A stretch of DNA of 7,616 nt from assembly GCA_019348265.1 (NCBI GenBank), contig JAHWJV010000165.1, positions 1 through 7,616 of the forward strand, given 5' to 3'. Source of the stretch: Gemmatimonadota bacterium (GTDB taxonomy: Bacteria; Gemmatimonadota; Gemmatimonadetes; Longimicrobiales; Longimicrobiaceae). The notes below the pieces were generated by a model. It did no database searches. It was not told the origin of the DNA and was given only the letters and a program-made list of their open reading frames with translations. This document shows, piece by piece, positions 1 through 6,783 of this stretch. The position numbers and the translations under genes were made by a program. Numbering within the stretch: the first letter of the stretch is position 1; every line of letters starts with the position of its first letter.

Positions 1-1
1 C

Positions 2-145
2 ACATGGCTGCCCAACCCCGATCCGGCCGCCGCGGTCTCGGCCTGCGCCTACAACCTCGACGAGGGCCCGGTCCGCATTGCGGCCAAGACCGGCGGCCTG
101 TTCCAGTCCCTGTCGTTCCACGCCCGCGGCGGCGGTGCTCAGGTT
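2..145 (+). CDS. Fragment of a conserved protein resembling COG5402/DUF1254-associated membrane proteins
   Basis: Read from base 2 in the plus direction, about 48 codons with almost exclusively G/C third positions give a protein-like segment open at the left edge. It carries the pattern PDPAAAVSACAYNL, then DEGPVRI, then a GLFQSLSFHARGG stretch. From memory this resembles the periplasmic part of small uncharacterised proteins found beside DUF1254/DUF1214 proteins in alphaproteobacteria (pattern DP, then an alanine/cysteine block, then DL, DG, V-R-I, then WSVS-like). No function is established for that family. The similarity ends near base 145, where minus-strand coding begins, so neither terminus is present. 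Coding status is fairly well supported by base composition. The family assignment is tentative. Confidence 0.4.
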
Positions 146-160
146 CGCCAGATCGAAGCG
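130..160. other. Probable chimeric junction 1 (plus-strand fragment meets minus-strand gene)
   Basis: To the left, the plus-strand frame starting at base 2 looks coding. To the right, the minus-strand frame starting at base 325 looks coding. Both lose their protein-like character in the same ~30 bases around a run of GGC/GGT repeats. Two genes running into each other head-on with neither reaching a stop is not a normal gene arrangement. The exact base cannot be fixed by eye. Confidence 0.5.
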
Positions 161-325
161 GAGGTATCCCACGTGTGGCTCGGCGGGCTCGCCATCCAGG
201 TGCTGATCGGGGGGGTTCGGCCCGTTTCGCCGGCAGTCCGGCATCACCACCGCCACGCGCTTCGTGTCGGAGTGCACCAGGAACAGGCAGAGCCCGGAGA
301 ACTTGACTCTCAGTTCAAAGGACAT
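146..325 (-). CDS. Small unrecognised protein, N-terminus only, downstream of the CHAT gene
   Basis: The reading starts at ATG 325-323 with a GGGAG ribosome binding site 6 nt upstream (332-336). It begins MSFELRVKFSGLCLFLVHSD, and later contains VAVVMPDC and EPHVGYLRFDLANL. There is no signal peptide; the first 20 residues look like a beta strand ending in a hydrophobic FSGLCLFLV motif. About 60 residues look genuine. The frame stays open to the window edge, but after residue ~60 it becomes low-complexity (AAAGVERQG onward) and probably lies across junction 1. The start is only 32 nt beyond the CHAT stop on the same strand, so the two are likely co-transcribed. I recall similar short proteins beginning with a GLCLFV-type motif near CHAT proteases in other high-GC bacteria, but cannot verify this. 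Function is unknown. Confidence 0.6.
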
Positions 326-357
326 GGAGTGCTCCCATCAGTTCGGGGCCACCTTGT

Positions 358-3084
358 TCAGGGACCCGTGTAGGTGAACGCGGCCCATGCATTTGGGGCG
401 CGGTGGTGCAGGCGGCTGGATTTCAACGCCGTCAGCTGGGCCAGCCGAAGCGCTTCGGCTGGCGTGGCCCCGGCGGTGAAACGGCGATGGAACTCGACCA
501 GCAGCTCCACGGTCGCCTCGTCGCCTACATCCCAGAGCGTGCTGATCGTCGCCGGTACGCCGGCGCGCAAAAAGCTGTACGCCAGACCGGCCGTGACGCC
601 GCTTCGACTTGGCCGGGGCCCAAGCGTGCTGCACGCCGACAGGATGACCACCTGGAGATTAGACAGGCGCATCTGGCCGATTTCCCAGGCGTGAAGGAGC
701 CCGGTACCGCCCTGGCCGACCGGAGCCAGGGCGAGGTACGAGAGCTCCGGCTGCGCGGCGTTGAACACGGCGTGGCCCGCGAAATGGAAGATCGAGGAGC
801 CGGAAAGGAGTTCGACCACTCTGTCGCGGTCCGCATCCGCGCCGGTAAGGAGGCGGGCACCGCGATAAAGATGCGCCACCCGCACCGCCTCGCTCGCGGC
901 ACCGGGCAGGGGGTCCAACTGCTGCACCAGCGAGGTGTCGGTTTGGGGATTGCCGACGACCAGTGCTGGCGGGCCGGCGCTCCTCGGGCGCGGCATCTCC
1001 ATGGCATCGATGAGGAACGTGGCGCTGGGCACCGTCCGCACCTCGAAATCCTCGACCAGGTAGCGCCCCGTGCGCTGGTCCCAGAGAGCGGCGAAGGGCA
1101 GGCGGTACAGGTCACGGTCAGCGACGATCGTCACGCGGCTGAAGCCGTTCAGGGCGGGAGAGATGGGGCGTACCAGCCGATCGAAGAGCCGCGACCGTGC
1201 TCCGGTTCCTGCACCGGGCTCGCTGAGTTCCTGCATGAAGCGTTCGACGAGGGCGGACACGGAATCCCGCGGCAGGGGAACGGAATGCTGCTTCCAGCCG
1301 CGGTGCGATGCCGTCCAGATCGCGATCCTGTCGCTAAGCACCGCGTACTCTACGAGGAGCATGTCTGCCGGAATCCGCGCACCGATGTGACGGATGTCTG
1401 TCCGCCTCACATCCGGCACGTACGACGACGGCCCTGGCTCACCCCTGGTGCGGAGAGCGATCCGCCCGCGTTCGAGGTATTCGAAGGCCGAAGCAGGGCT
1501 GCCGCGGTCCAGCTCGCTGCTGATCATCGCGTCGAATACGTTCTCGACCGTCTCGTAGAAGGCAGCACGGCTTTCGGTCGTGGAGAACGATTGCTGCTGC
1601 CTCTCGAGTTCTTCGATCGCCTCCATCAGGAGAGATCGCGCGCCGGCCGTATCGCCGACCGCCCCGGCGGCGAGCGCAGCCTCGTACAATGCGCTGGAGA
1701 GGTTCGTCTGTCCTTTGAGCTTTCGATACGTTGCCACGACACCCGACAGCAGACGATACGCTGCCCGGGGATCCCTGGGGCGCGTGATCTGTCCTACCGC
1801 GAGTGTCACATCTGCCCGCAGCCGGTCTCGCCCGCTTCCCAGCTTGATCCGCTCAGCCCAGCGGAGCGCCTCGGCGAGTTCCAGGCGGGCAGCATCGGAC
1901 TTTCCAAGCGCGACGAGGTCGTGTGCACGTGCACGTATGGCCCACGCGATGAACTGCGGCTGCTCGGTGGCGTGTGCCACACCGAGCACTTCGTCCATCA
2001 CGGAAAGCGACGCGTAGCTCAATCGCTCGGCTCGTGCGTACGTTGCGACCGTGGTCAGGTGGTTGTTCAGGAAGATGTACCGCCGGAACGGCGACAGGAG
2101 TCGAAGGCCGCGGAATGCCTCCACCTGGCCGGCGAGCGGCTGCCCCGCCAGGCTGAGCCCTTCAGCCAGCAGGTACGAGACGGCTCCCTGGTTGTCTGGT
2201 TCCCTCGCCTTCACGAAGTGCGGCACGGCTTCGCGGTAAAGCCGGTTGGCGGCCTCGTATCTTCCCTGGCGCAGCTGGCTCACCCCGAGCGCCCAAACCG
2301 TCTTCCCCCGGAGGGCGGGCTCCTCTGGCGTGACCGCGGTGAGCAGGCGCGTAAGCAACGTGTCGGCGAACGCGCTGTGGCCACGGTTCACCTCCGCGGC
2401 CGCTCGATGGAACACCGTCCACCGGGCTGCTGGCGAATCGGCGGCGCGCAGCGCGTCCTCAGCGTGGCCCAGCACCACGGCAGCAGAGTCGTAGGCGGCG
2501 CTGGAGTACAATTCCAGCCCGGCCGACAACCTCCCATGCGCTCGTGCGAGGGACCGCGTCCGCCCCGCGTCGTCGGTCACGGCGGTGATTGCATGAACCG
2601 CTAGCGAAACGCTTCTGTCCGCGCCCATGCTGTCGGCTGCGGCGCCAAGCTCCCGTGCCAGGGCGAGCAGGCTCCCGGCCCGAACCTCGTCTGCTGTTTC
2701 GACCGCGGACCCCCAGGCCGGAAGGAGCTTTCGAAAGCAGAACTCACGCGCTGCCTGCGGCGATTGTCGTACCCGTGTTCCGATTGCGGCGCGAAGGCCC
2801 GAATCGACAACGAGCGGCGGGTTGTCCAGGAGGGGCTCCCAGGAGACCGTGCCGACGGCTTTCTGGATGTCACGTGCGTGTGCCCGGGCCTCGGCCCGCC
2901 ACCCGGGATGCCTCTCCAGGGCCAGGTACCGCCTCCAGGCACGCTCCGCGCTATCCACCAGGTACAGGCGCTGGGAAATCAGTGCGCGGTTGAAGAGGAC
3001 CGCCGGGTGCGTAGAATCCCGCTCGAAGGCGCGGCCGATCGCGTCTAGCGCCCGGAGCATGGGCATGAGCTGCTGGTCGCGCTC
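358..3084 (-). CDS. TPR-CHAT caspase-like protein, N-terminus missing
   Basis: This is a CHAT-domain (Caspase HetF Associated with TPRs) protein, a clan CD cysteine-protease-like family. It joins the fabZ start in frame, and residues are numbered from ATG 3204. From ~41 to ~560 it is helical and TPR-like, for example the AERAWRRYLALERHPGWRAE repeat. A charged linker (ELERQQQSFSTTESRAAF, AFEYLERGRIAL) follows, and the CHAT domain runs from ~610 to the end. Family hallmarks are RLPFAALWD, LDPLPGAASEA, the catalytic histidine in FHFAGHA (H811; H807 also present), the catalytic cysteine in LSACSTLG (C858), and the terminal WAAFTYTG. Both catalytic residues are intact, so the domain could be active. 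TPRs usually sense or bind a partner and CHAT cleaves a substrate; neither is identifiable here. The native start is lost at the fabZ join. There is no signal peptide or membrane segment in what remains. Family call is very secure; role is unknown. Confidence 0.92.
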   Translation of the reverse strand, partial: ERDQQLMPMLRALDAIGRAFERDSTHPAVLFNRALISQRLYLVDSAERAWRRYLALERHPGWRAEARAHARDIQKAVGTVSWEPLLDNPPLVVDSGLRAAIGTRVRQSPQAAREFCFRKLLPAWGSAVETADEVRAGSLLALARELGAAADSMGADRSVSLAVHAITAVTDDAGRTRSLARAHGRLSAGLELYSSAAYDSAAVVLGHAEDALRAADSPAARWTVFHRAAAEVNRGHSAFADTLLTRLLTAVTPEEPALRGKTVWALGVSQLRQGRYEAANRLYREAVPHFVKAREPDNQGAVSYLLAEGLSLAGQPLAGQVEAFRGLRLLSPFRRYIFLNNHLTTVATYARAERLSYASLSVMDEVLGVAHATEQPQFIAWAIRARAHDLVALGKSDAARLELAEALRWAERIKLGSGRDRLRADVTLAVGQITRPRDPRAAYRLLSGVVATYRKLKGQTNLSSALYEAALAAGAVGDTAGARSLLMEAIEELERQQQSFSTTESRAAFYETVENVFDAMISSELDRGSPASAFEYLERGRIALRTRGEPGPSSYVPDVRRTDIRHIGARIPADMLLVEYAVLSDRIAIWTASHRGWKQHSVPLPRDSVSALVERFMQELSEPGAGTGARSRLFDRLVRPISPALNGFSRVTIVADRDLYRLPFAALWDQRTGRYLVEDFEVRTVPSATFLIDAMEMPRPRSAGPPALVVGNPQTDTSLVQQLDPLPGAASEAVRVAHLYRGARLLTGADADRDRVVELLSGSSIFHFAGHAVFNAAQPELSYLALAPVGQGGTGLLHAWEIGQMRLSNLQVVILSACSTLGPRPSRSGVTAGLAYSFLRAGVPATISTLWDVGDEATVELLVEFHRRFTAGATPAEALRLAQLTALKSSRLHHRAPNAWAAFTYTGP

Positions 3085-3095
3085 GCCGAGTTCCA
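3070..3095. other. Probable chimeric junction 2 (fabZ to TPR-CHAT, in frame)
   Basis: On the minus strand, canonical FabZ sequence runs through HRYPFLLIDRVVDLELG, then switches without a break in frame to TPR-like sequence (MLRALDAIGRAFERDSTH). FabZ normally continues into a strand leading to the FxGHFP active-site motif, which is absent. The switch lies at about base 3084. Retaining frame has a one-in-three chance, so it is weak evidence for a true gene fusion. Confidence 0.7.
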
Positions 3096-3204
3096 GGTCC
3101 ACCACGCGGTCGATCAGCAGGAAGGGGTAGCGATGCGGAATCGCCTCCATGATCTGTTTGATGTCGTAGGTGCCGATCATGCCGGTCGTCTGGTTCGCAT
3201 CCAT
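3085..3204 (-). CDS. fabZ: 3-hydroxyacyl-ACP dehydratase FabZ, first ~40 residues only
   Basis: The start is ATG 3204-3202. Residues 12-40 hold the FabZ N-terminal signature: YDIKQIMEAIPHRYPFLLID followed by RVVDLELG. FabZ dehydrates 3-hydroxyacyl-ACP in type II fatty acid synthesis and is often encoded with lipid A genes. The whole protein is usually ~150 residues. This fragment stops before the active-site loop (FxGHFP histidine) and the catalytic Glu/Asp helix, so it cannot be functional. The upstream ORF ends at TAG 3213-3211, only 6 nt before this ATG, and a purine-rich GGAGAGGG lies inside its last codons, which suggests translational coupling. Downstream it runs in frame into the CHAT protein, probably an artefact. 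Confidence 0.85.
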
Positions 3205-3210
3205 GGCGCG

Positions 3211-3873
3211 CTAGCCGCCCTCTCCGTTGCCGCCGCGCGTCCGCGCCGCCAGTCGCCTGACCGCAGCGAAGCCGCGGAGCGCTTCCTTCGCCGGCAGCGC
3301 CGGCACGCCCGAGGTGTAGTCGATCGCCACCTCGTCGGGGGTGTCGCCCCACTCCTGCACCTCCAGCCCGGTCATCTGCCGCTCGTGCAGCGACTCCACC
3401 ACCTCGGCCGTCAGCACGGTCCCCGGCACCGCCAGGACGGCGGCCGTGGTGGGCTGGAAGACGCGGACGGACAGCGACATGGGGTTGCGGATGGCCTCGG
3501 GGGCCACGCCGCGCGCCGCCGCGCCCGCCCGGCGGCTGACCACGCGCACCAGGTTCACCGGCTGGGCGGCGATGCGCTCGGCCAGGTCGTCGGTGATGCG
3601 CTCGCCACGCTTCGCCAGCACGGGAAGCCCCGCGAACTCCTGCTCCCACTCGGTCTGGGCGATCTCGCCGGCCAGCATCCGCGGGAACAGCGCGCTCCAG
3701 TCGAACACGTCCTCGGCCAGCTCGGCGCCGGTGATCATGGCGCGGAAGACCTCGCGGCCGCGCTCGGCGTCGATCTCCTCGTTCTTCTTGGCGAACACCT
3801 TGGCCCGCTCGCCCAGCACCAGCCGCACGCTCTCTTCCAGGCGCACGGTGGTGGGGTAGCGCAGGATCGAGCG
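3211..3873 (-). CDS. Unrecognised protein, C-terminal ~220 residues, upstream of fabZ
   Basis: The frame is continuous with rpoB, but from about base 3873 the sequence no longer matches any part of the beta subunit. It then has a uniformly G/C-ending codon pattern until TAG 3213-3211. It reads as a soluble, charged protein: VRLEESVRLVLGERAKVFAK, an acidic/aromatic stretch VFDWSALFPRML, and two similar short segments, RGERITDDLAERIAAQPVNL and PGTVLTAEVVESLHERQ. Each of the two has the form G-x-x-[IL]-T-x-x-x-x-E-x-[IL] followed by a beta strand. Such a motif occurs in several signalling and polymerase proteins and does not identify a family. The tail is basic and glycine-rich (AARTRGGNGEGG). 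There is no membrane segment or signal. Its close spacing to fabZ suggests a shared operon, perhaps lipid metabolism, but it does not resemble LpxC, LpxD or LpxA. Function is not assigned. Confidence 0.55.
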   Translation of the reverse strand, partial: RSILRYPTTVRLEESVRLVLGERAKVFAKKNEEIDAERGREVFRAMITGAELAEDVFDWSALFPRMLAGEIAQTEWEQEFAGLPVLAKRGERITDDLAERIAAQPVNLVRVVSRRAGAAARGVAPEAIRNPMSLSVRVFQPTTAAVLAVPGTVLTAEVVESLHERQMTGLEVQEWGDTPDEVAIDYTSGVPALPAKEALRGFAAVRRLAARTRGGNGEGG

Positions 3874-3880
3874 CACCACC
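3860..3880. other. Probable chimeric junction 3 (rpoB to unrelated ORF, in frame)
   Basis: On the minus strand RpoB is canonical through TYSRINDLGFIETPYRKVV. RpoB proteins then continue with a DG/NG-x-V-T-D/N-E segment and the conserved ADEE and QANAPL region. Here it instead reads RSILRYPTTVRLEESVRLV, unlike any beta subunit I know. The switch falls at about 3871-3880. The frame is kept to a stop ~220 codons later. Confidence 0.7.
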
Positions 3881-6042
3881 TTGCGGTACGGCGTCTCGAT
3901 GAAGCCCAGGTCGTTGATCCGCGAGTACGTGGTCAGCGAGTTGATCAGGCCGATGTTCGGGCCTTCGGGCGTCTCGATGGGGCACATGCGCCCGTAGTGC
4001 GAGTAGTGCACGTCGCGCACTTCGAAGCCCGCTCGCTCGCGCGTGAGGCCGCCCGGTCCGAGCGCGGACAGGCGGCGCTTGTGCGTGAGCTCGGCCAGGG
4101 GGTTGGTCTGGTCCATGAACTGGCTGAGCTGCGACGAGCCGAAGAACTGCTGGATCACCGCCGACACGGTCCGGGCGTTGACCAGGTCGTCGATGTTGAT
4201 CTTGTCCGGGTCGGAGACGATCGACATGCGCTCGCGAACCAGGCGGGCCATGCGGGAGAGACCCACCGAGAACTGGTTCGCGATGAGCTCGCCCACCGAG
4301 CGCACGCGCCGGTTGCCGAGGTGGTCGATGTCGTCCGTGTAGCCGCGCCCCTCGTGCAGGTCCACGAGGTGGTGCAGGATGGCGATGACGTCCTGCGCGG
4401 TGAGCGCGGTCATCCCCGCCGGCGGCGTGGCGAAGCCGAGCGCCTCGAAGGCCGGCTGCAGCCGCTGGTTGATCTTGTAGCGGCCGACGCGCCCGAGGTC
4501 GTAGCGCTTGTTGAGCGCCTCCTCGGAGTACTCGCCGTAGTCGGTGCGCTGGCGTCCCTCACCGGGTACGAGCGAGCCGGCGGCGACGAGCGCCGAGCGG
4601 GGCTGGAAGAGAAGCCGCCAAACGGCCGTGTAGACGTTCAGCACGCGGGCGAGCTCGTACACGAGCACGCGTGTCGTCGGCTTGCCCGCCTTCTCGACCT
4701 TCTCTTCGCGGAAAGCCTCCCAGACGTAGCGGATGCCACGTTCCTGGGCGAAGCGGACCATCCGGTCCTCGACCGGACGCTGCGTCTCGCGGGAAACGGG
4801 CGTGTCGGCGCCAGCCTCCTCCGCGTCGTTCCACATGCGCAGGAAGTCACTGATGTGGACGACCTGGTCCTTCGATTCGAAGAACTCGTCCGGAGTCCAC
4901 ACCTCGGGAGCGGGCGCCGTGCCCGGCCGGAGCAGGTTGTGGATCGCGAACAGTGCGTCCAGCGTGCCGCGCGTCGGGTCCTTCGCCAGCGTGGCGCGGA
5001 TCGACGTGCCGCCGTACGTCTGCGGCCGGAAGAGGAAGACCTCCTCCACGCCGGCGCGCTGCAGCCGCCCGATCAGATCGCCGCTCAGCTCGTCACCGCC
5101 GCGGCCCAGAAGGTACGCGGGCGAGACCGGGAGCGACGCGACGCCGACGCCCCGGAGCGAGGCATAGACTTCTTCCGTCAGCGGCGTCCCACGCTCGTAC
5201 ACCTCGCCGGTACCCGGGACAACTACGTCCCGGAAGAGGACGTTCGACAGATCGTTGAGGCTCGCTGGATCCGGGACGTCCTCGGCCAGGAAGCCATGGA
5301 ACACCTCGGCGCTGCGGCGGCTCTCGCGACCCGTCTCGCGCTCCAGCGTGCTTAGACGTACCGAGACGCGCGGGAAGAAGAGCCCGAGCACGTCCTGGTC
5401 GCGACTGAATCCGACCGCCCGCAGCAGCGCGGAAGCCGGGAACTTCTTCTTCTTGTCGATGTGGACGGCGATCACGTCGTGAATGTCGATCGTGAACTCC
5501 ACCCAGGAGCCGCGGAAGGGGATGATCCGCGCGCTGAACAGCTTCGATCCGTTCGGGTGGATCATCTCCTCGAAGACGACGCCCGGCGACCGGTGTAGCT
5601 GAGAGACGATGACGCGCTCCGCCCCGTTGACGATGAACGTCCCCAGCGGCGTGAGAAGCGGCAGGTCGCCTAGATAAACTTCCTTCTCGATGATGTCCTT
5701 CGGCCGACGTTCGTCGCCGATATCCTCCCATACGATCAGACGCAGCGTCGCCTTGAGCGGCGCGGCGTACGTCATGTCGCGCTCCATGCACTCCTCGATG
5801 TCGTACTTCGGCTCGCCGAGCGAGTACCGGACGAACTCGAGGGAGAAGTTGCCGTTGACGTCGCTGATCGGGAAAATCTCGTTGAATACGCGCTCTAAAC
5901 CGACGTCCTCCCGCTCCTGAGCGGCGGCATCGGTCTGCAACAGAGTCTGGAACGCACGTACCTGGACGTCGAGGAGATTCGGCATCTCCATGCCGGACGC
6001 CAGTTTACCAAAGGAGACGATCGGTTTGCCTTGCGTTGCCAA
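3874..6042 (-). CDS. rpoB: RNA polymerase beta subunit RpoB, N-terminal ~723 residues
   Basis: RpoB, the beta subunit of RNA polymerase, forms one pincer of the enzyme and the rifampicin pocket. I place the start at TTG 6042-6040, giving (M)ATQGKPIVSFGKLASG. It has a GGGAG site 6 nt upstream. A longer GTG reading from 6120 lacks such a site. Seen in order: the N-terminal protrusion, the lobe motif GTFIVNGAERVIVSQLHRSP near residue 133, KRYDLGRVGRYKINQRL at ~512, and Rif cluster I (SSQLSQFMDQTNPLAELTHK then RRLSALGPGG), in which the residue matching E. coli Ser531 is ~659. Residues matching E. coli Q513, D516, H526, R529, S531 and L533 are all of the rifampicin-sensitive type; position 518 is Thr rather than Asn. 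The Rif region lies ~128 residues further in than in E. coli, largely because of an insertion at ~381-506. The sequence breaks off at ~723, so the flap, the catalytic lysines and the C-terminal clamp are missing, roughly the last half of a normal subunit. Confidence 0.93.
4525..4902 (-). other. Lineage-specific insertion in RpoB (~residues 381-506)
   Basis: Between LLRPGTAPAPE and NKRYDLGRVGRYKIN, E. coli RpoB has only ~16 residues, whereas this protein has ~126. The extra segment starts VWTPDEFFESKDQVVHISDF and is helical, charged and in frame. It includes RMVRFAQERGIRYVWEAFR, a KPTTRVLVYELARVLNVYTA helix, and RLLFQPRSALVAAGS, and ends GRQRTDYGEYS. Codon use matches its flanks and homology resumes exactly on both sides, so it looks like a native insertion in the lobe rather than an assembly join. 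Lineage-specific insertions in this part of the beta subunit are known in bacteria generally. I do not recognise this one. Confidence 0.6.
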
Positions 6043-6048
6043 GTGAGT

Positions 6049-6056
6049 CTCCCTTC
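6049..6056 (-). promoter_or_regulatory. Ribosome binding site that fixes a TTG start for rpoB
   Basis: On the minus strand GAAGGGAG is followed by six bases and TTG (6042-6040), which opens the conserved ATQGKPIVSFGK N-terminus. No in-frame ATG lies between this point and the GTG at 6120, and the residues encoded upstream do not look like RpoB. Confidence 0.65.
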
Positions 6057-6126
6057 TGGGCGGCGAATAAGTCGTCGGGTCCACGGCCGCAGCGTGTTTC
6101 GCGCCGACGAACAGCAGCACGAAGTC

Positions 6127-6149
6127 CCCCGACCGACGGTTCGGCGGGG
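6127..6149 (-). other. Hairpin in the rpoB leader
   Basis: CCCC (6146-6149 in minus sense) pairs with GGGG (6127-6130). After a small internal loop, CCGA (6141-6144) pairs with TCGG (6133-6136), closing a four-base loop. It lies ~85 nt before the rpoB start. No U-run follows it on the minus strand, so it is not a standard terminator. It could be an mRNA processing or stability element. Confidence 0.4.
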
Positions 6150-6252
6150 TTTGGAACGGTCCTACGGTTTTTCAGGCCTTGGAGCCATGAGTATCGAGCT
6201 GAAGTGTCTGGACCCGGGTCGTCGCGCGGACGTACAGCCCGCCTGAAAGCGA

Positions 6253-6266
6253 CGATCCGGCGATCG
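6253..6266 (-). other. Small hairpin in the rplL-rpoB intergenic region
   Basis: CGATC pairs with GATCG around a four-base CGGC loop. It directly adjoins the larger hairpin at 6266-6302 and shares base 6266 with it, so both could not form completely at once. A five-pair stem alone is weak evidence. Confidence 0.25.
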
Positions 6267-6302
6267 GGGCGGGTGCAGCGCTCGCGCGGCCGCACCCACC
6301 CC
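6266..6302 (-). other. Strong hairpin just after rplL, probable attenuator or processing site
   Basis: Arms 6266-6276 and 6292-6302 pair over 11 positions with one C/A mismatch, enclosing a GC-rich 15-base loop. It begins 10 nt beyond the rplL stop. No T-run follows on the minus strand, so it is not a complete intrinsic terminator. In E. coli the rplL-rpoB gap holds a partial terminator and an RNase III site that lower rpoBC expression relative to the ribosomal proteins. A similar role is inferred here from position only. Confidence 0.5.
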
Positions 6303-6312
6303 GAAAGACCAG

Positions 6313-6702
6313 CTACTTGAGCTCGACCGAAGCGCCCTGCTCCTCGAGCTTGGCCTTGATCGCGGCTGCCTCGTCCTTGGAAACGGCCTCTTTGACGACC
6401 TTCGGAGCGCCGTCGACCAGGTCCTTGGCCTCCTTGAGGCCGAGGGCGGTGATCTCGCGAACGACCTTGATCACCTGGATCTTCTTCTCGCCGGCGCCGG
6501 TGAGGATGACGTCGAACTCAGTCTGCTCCTCGACGGCCGGGGCTGCGGCGCCGCCGCCACCGCCGGCAGCGGCGACCGCGACCGGGGCCGCGGCGGTAAC
6601 GCCGAACTTCTCCTCGAAAGCCTTCACGAACTCGGAAAGCTCCAGCACCGTCATGTTGCCAATCGCGTCAAGCAACTCGTCACGGGAAAGCGTCGCGGCC
6701 AT
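6313..6702 (-). CDS. rplL: Ribosomal protein bL12 (L7/L12), complete
   Basis: bL12 forms the flexible ribosomal stalk that recruits and stimulates translational GTPases. It is complete at 129 residues, slightly longer than the usual ~120-125. ATG 6702-6700 has an AAGGAG site 6 nt upstream (6709-6714). The N-terminal dimerisation helices (residues 1-35) include LDAIGNMTVLELSEFVKAFE. A hinge follows (AAAPVAVAAAGGGGGAAAP, unusually rich in Ala/Gly with five consecutive glycines). The conserved C-terminal domain begins TEFDVILTGAGEKKIQVIKV and ends with LVDGAPKVVKEAVSKDEA, then AKLEEQGASVELK. It sits between rplJ and rpoB, the usual order. The three hairpins around it presumably help set its excess over the neighbours, since the ribosome needs several copies of bL12 per L10. 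Confidence 0.97.
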   Translation of the reverse strand: MAATLSRDELLDAIGNMTVLELSEFVKAFEEKFGVTAAAPVAVAAAGGGGGAAAPAVEEQTEFDVILTGAGEKKIQVIKVVREITALGLKEAKDLVDGAPKVVKEAVSKDEAAAIKAKLEEQGASVELK

Positions 6703-6783
6703 CGTCGGCTCCTTATCTACAGTACGTAACAGGTGAACTGGACTCTATCGACCGCCGCAAGAGCGCGGGCCGGCCTAGCTGAT

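Noticed and set aside
4..306. Plus-strand ORF of 100 codons in the frame starting at base 4
   Set aside because: Its translation is low-complexity Arg/Gly/Pro and it overlaps two better-supported readings in other frames.
403..2604. Long plus-strand ORF of 733 codons opposite the CHAT gene
   Set aside because: It is antisense to a protein with clear CHAT hallmarks, has an arginine/glycine-rich composition without recognisable domains, and is the expected shadow of a high-GC gene.
358..3084. TPR-CHAT protein as part of a type III-E CRISPR (Craspase) system
   Set aside because: There is no Cas gene, repeat array or other CRISPR element in the window. TPR-CHAT proteins are common outside CRISPR loci.
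2951..3985. Minus-strand ORF of 344 codons overlapping rpoB, the unrecognised ORF and fabZ
   Set aside because: It is a frame-shifted reading of those genes, with an Arg/Ala/Gly-biased composition and no motif.
4033..4130. Rifampicin-resistance mutations in the Rif cluster
   Set aside because: All major resistance positions that can be aligned are of the sensitive type. The Thr at the E. coli 518 equivalent looks like natural variation.
3133..5355. Long plus-strand ORF of 740 codons opposite rpoB
   Set aside because: It lies antisense to highly conserved RpoB sequence. Its His/Val/Arg-rich translation mirrors the minus-strand codons.
6185..6215. Internal promoter for rpoB with a GATACT-like -10 element on the minus strand
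   Set aside because: No credible -35 hexamer at suitable spacing; one weak hexamer match is not enough.
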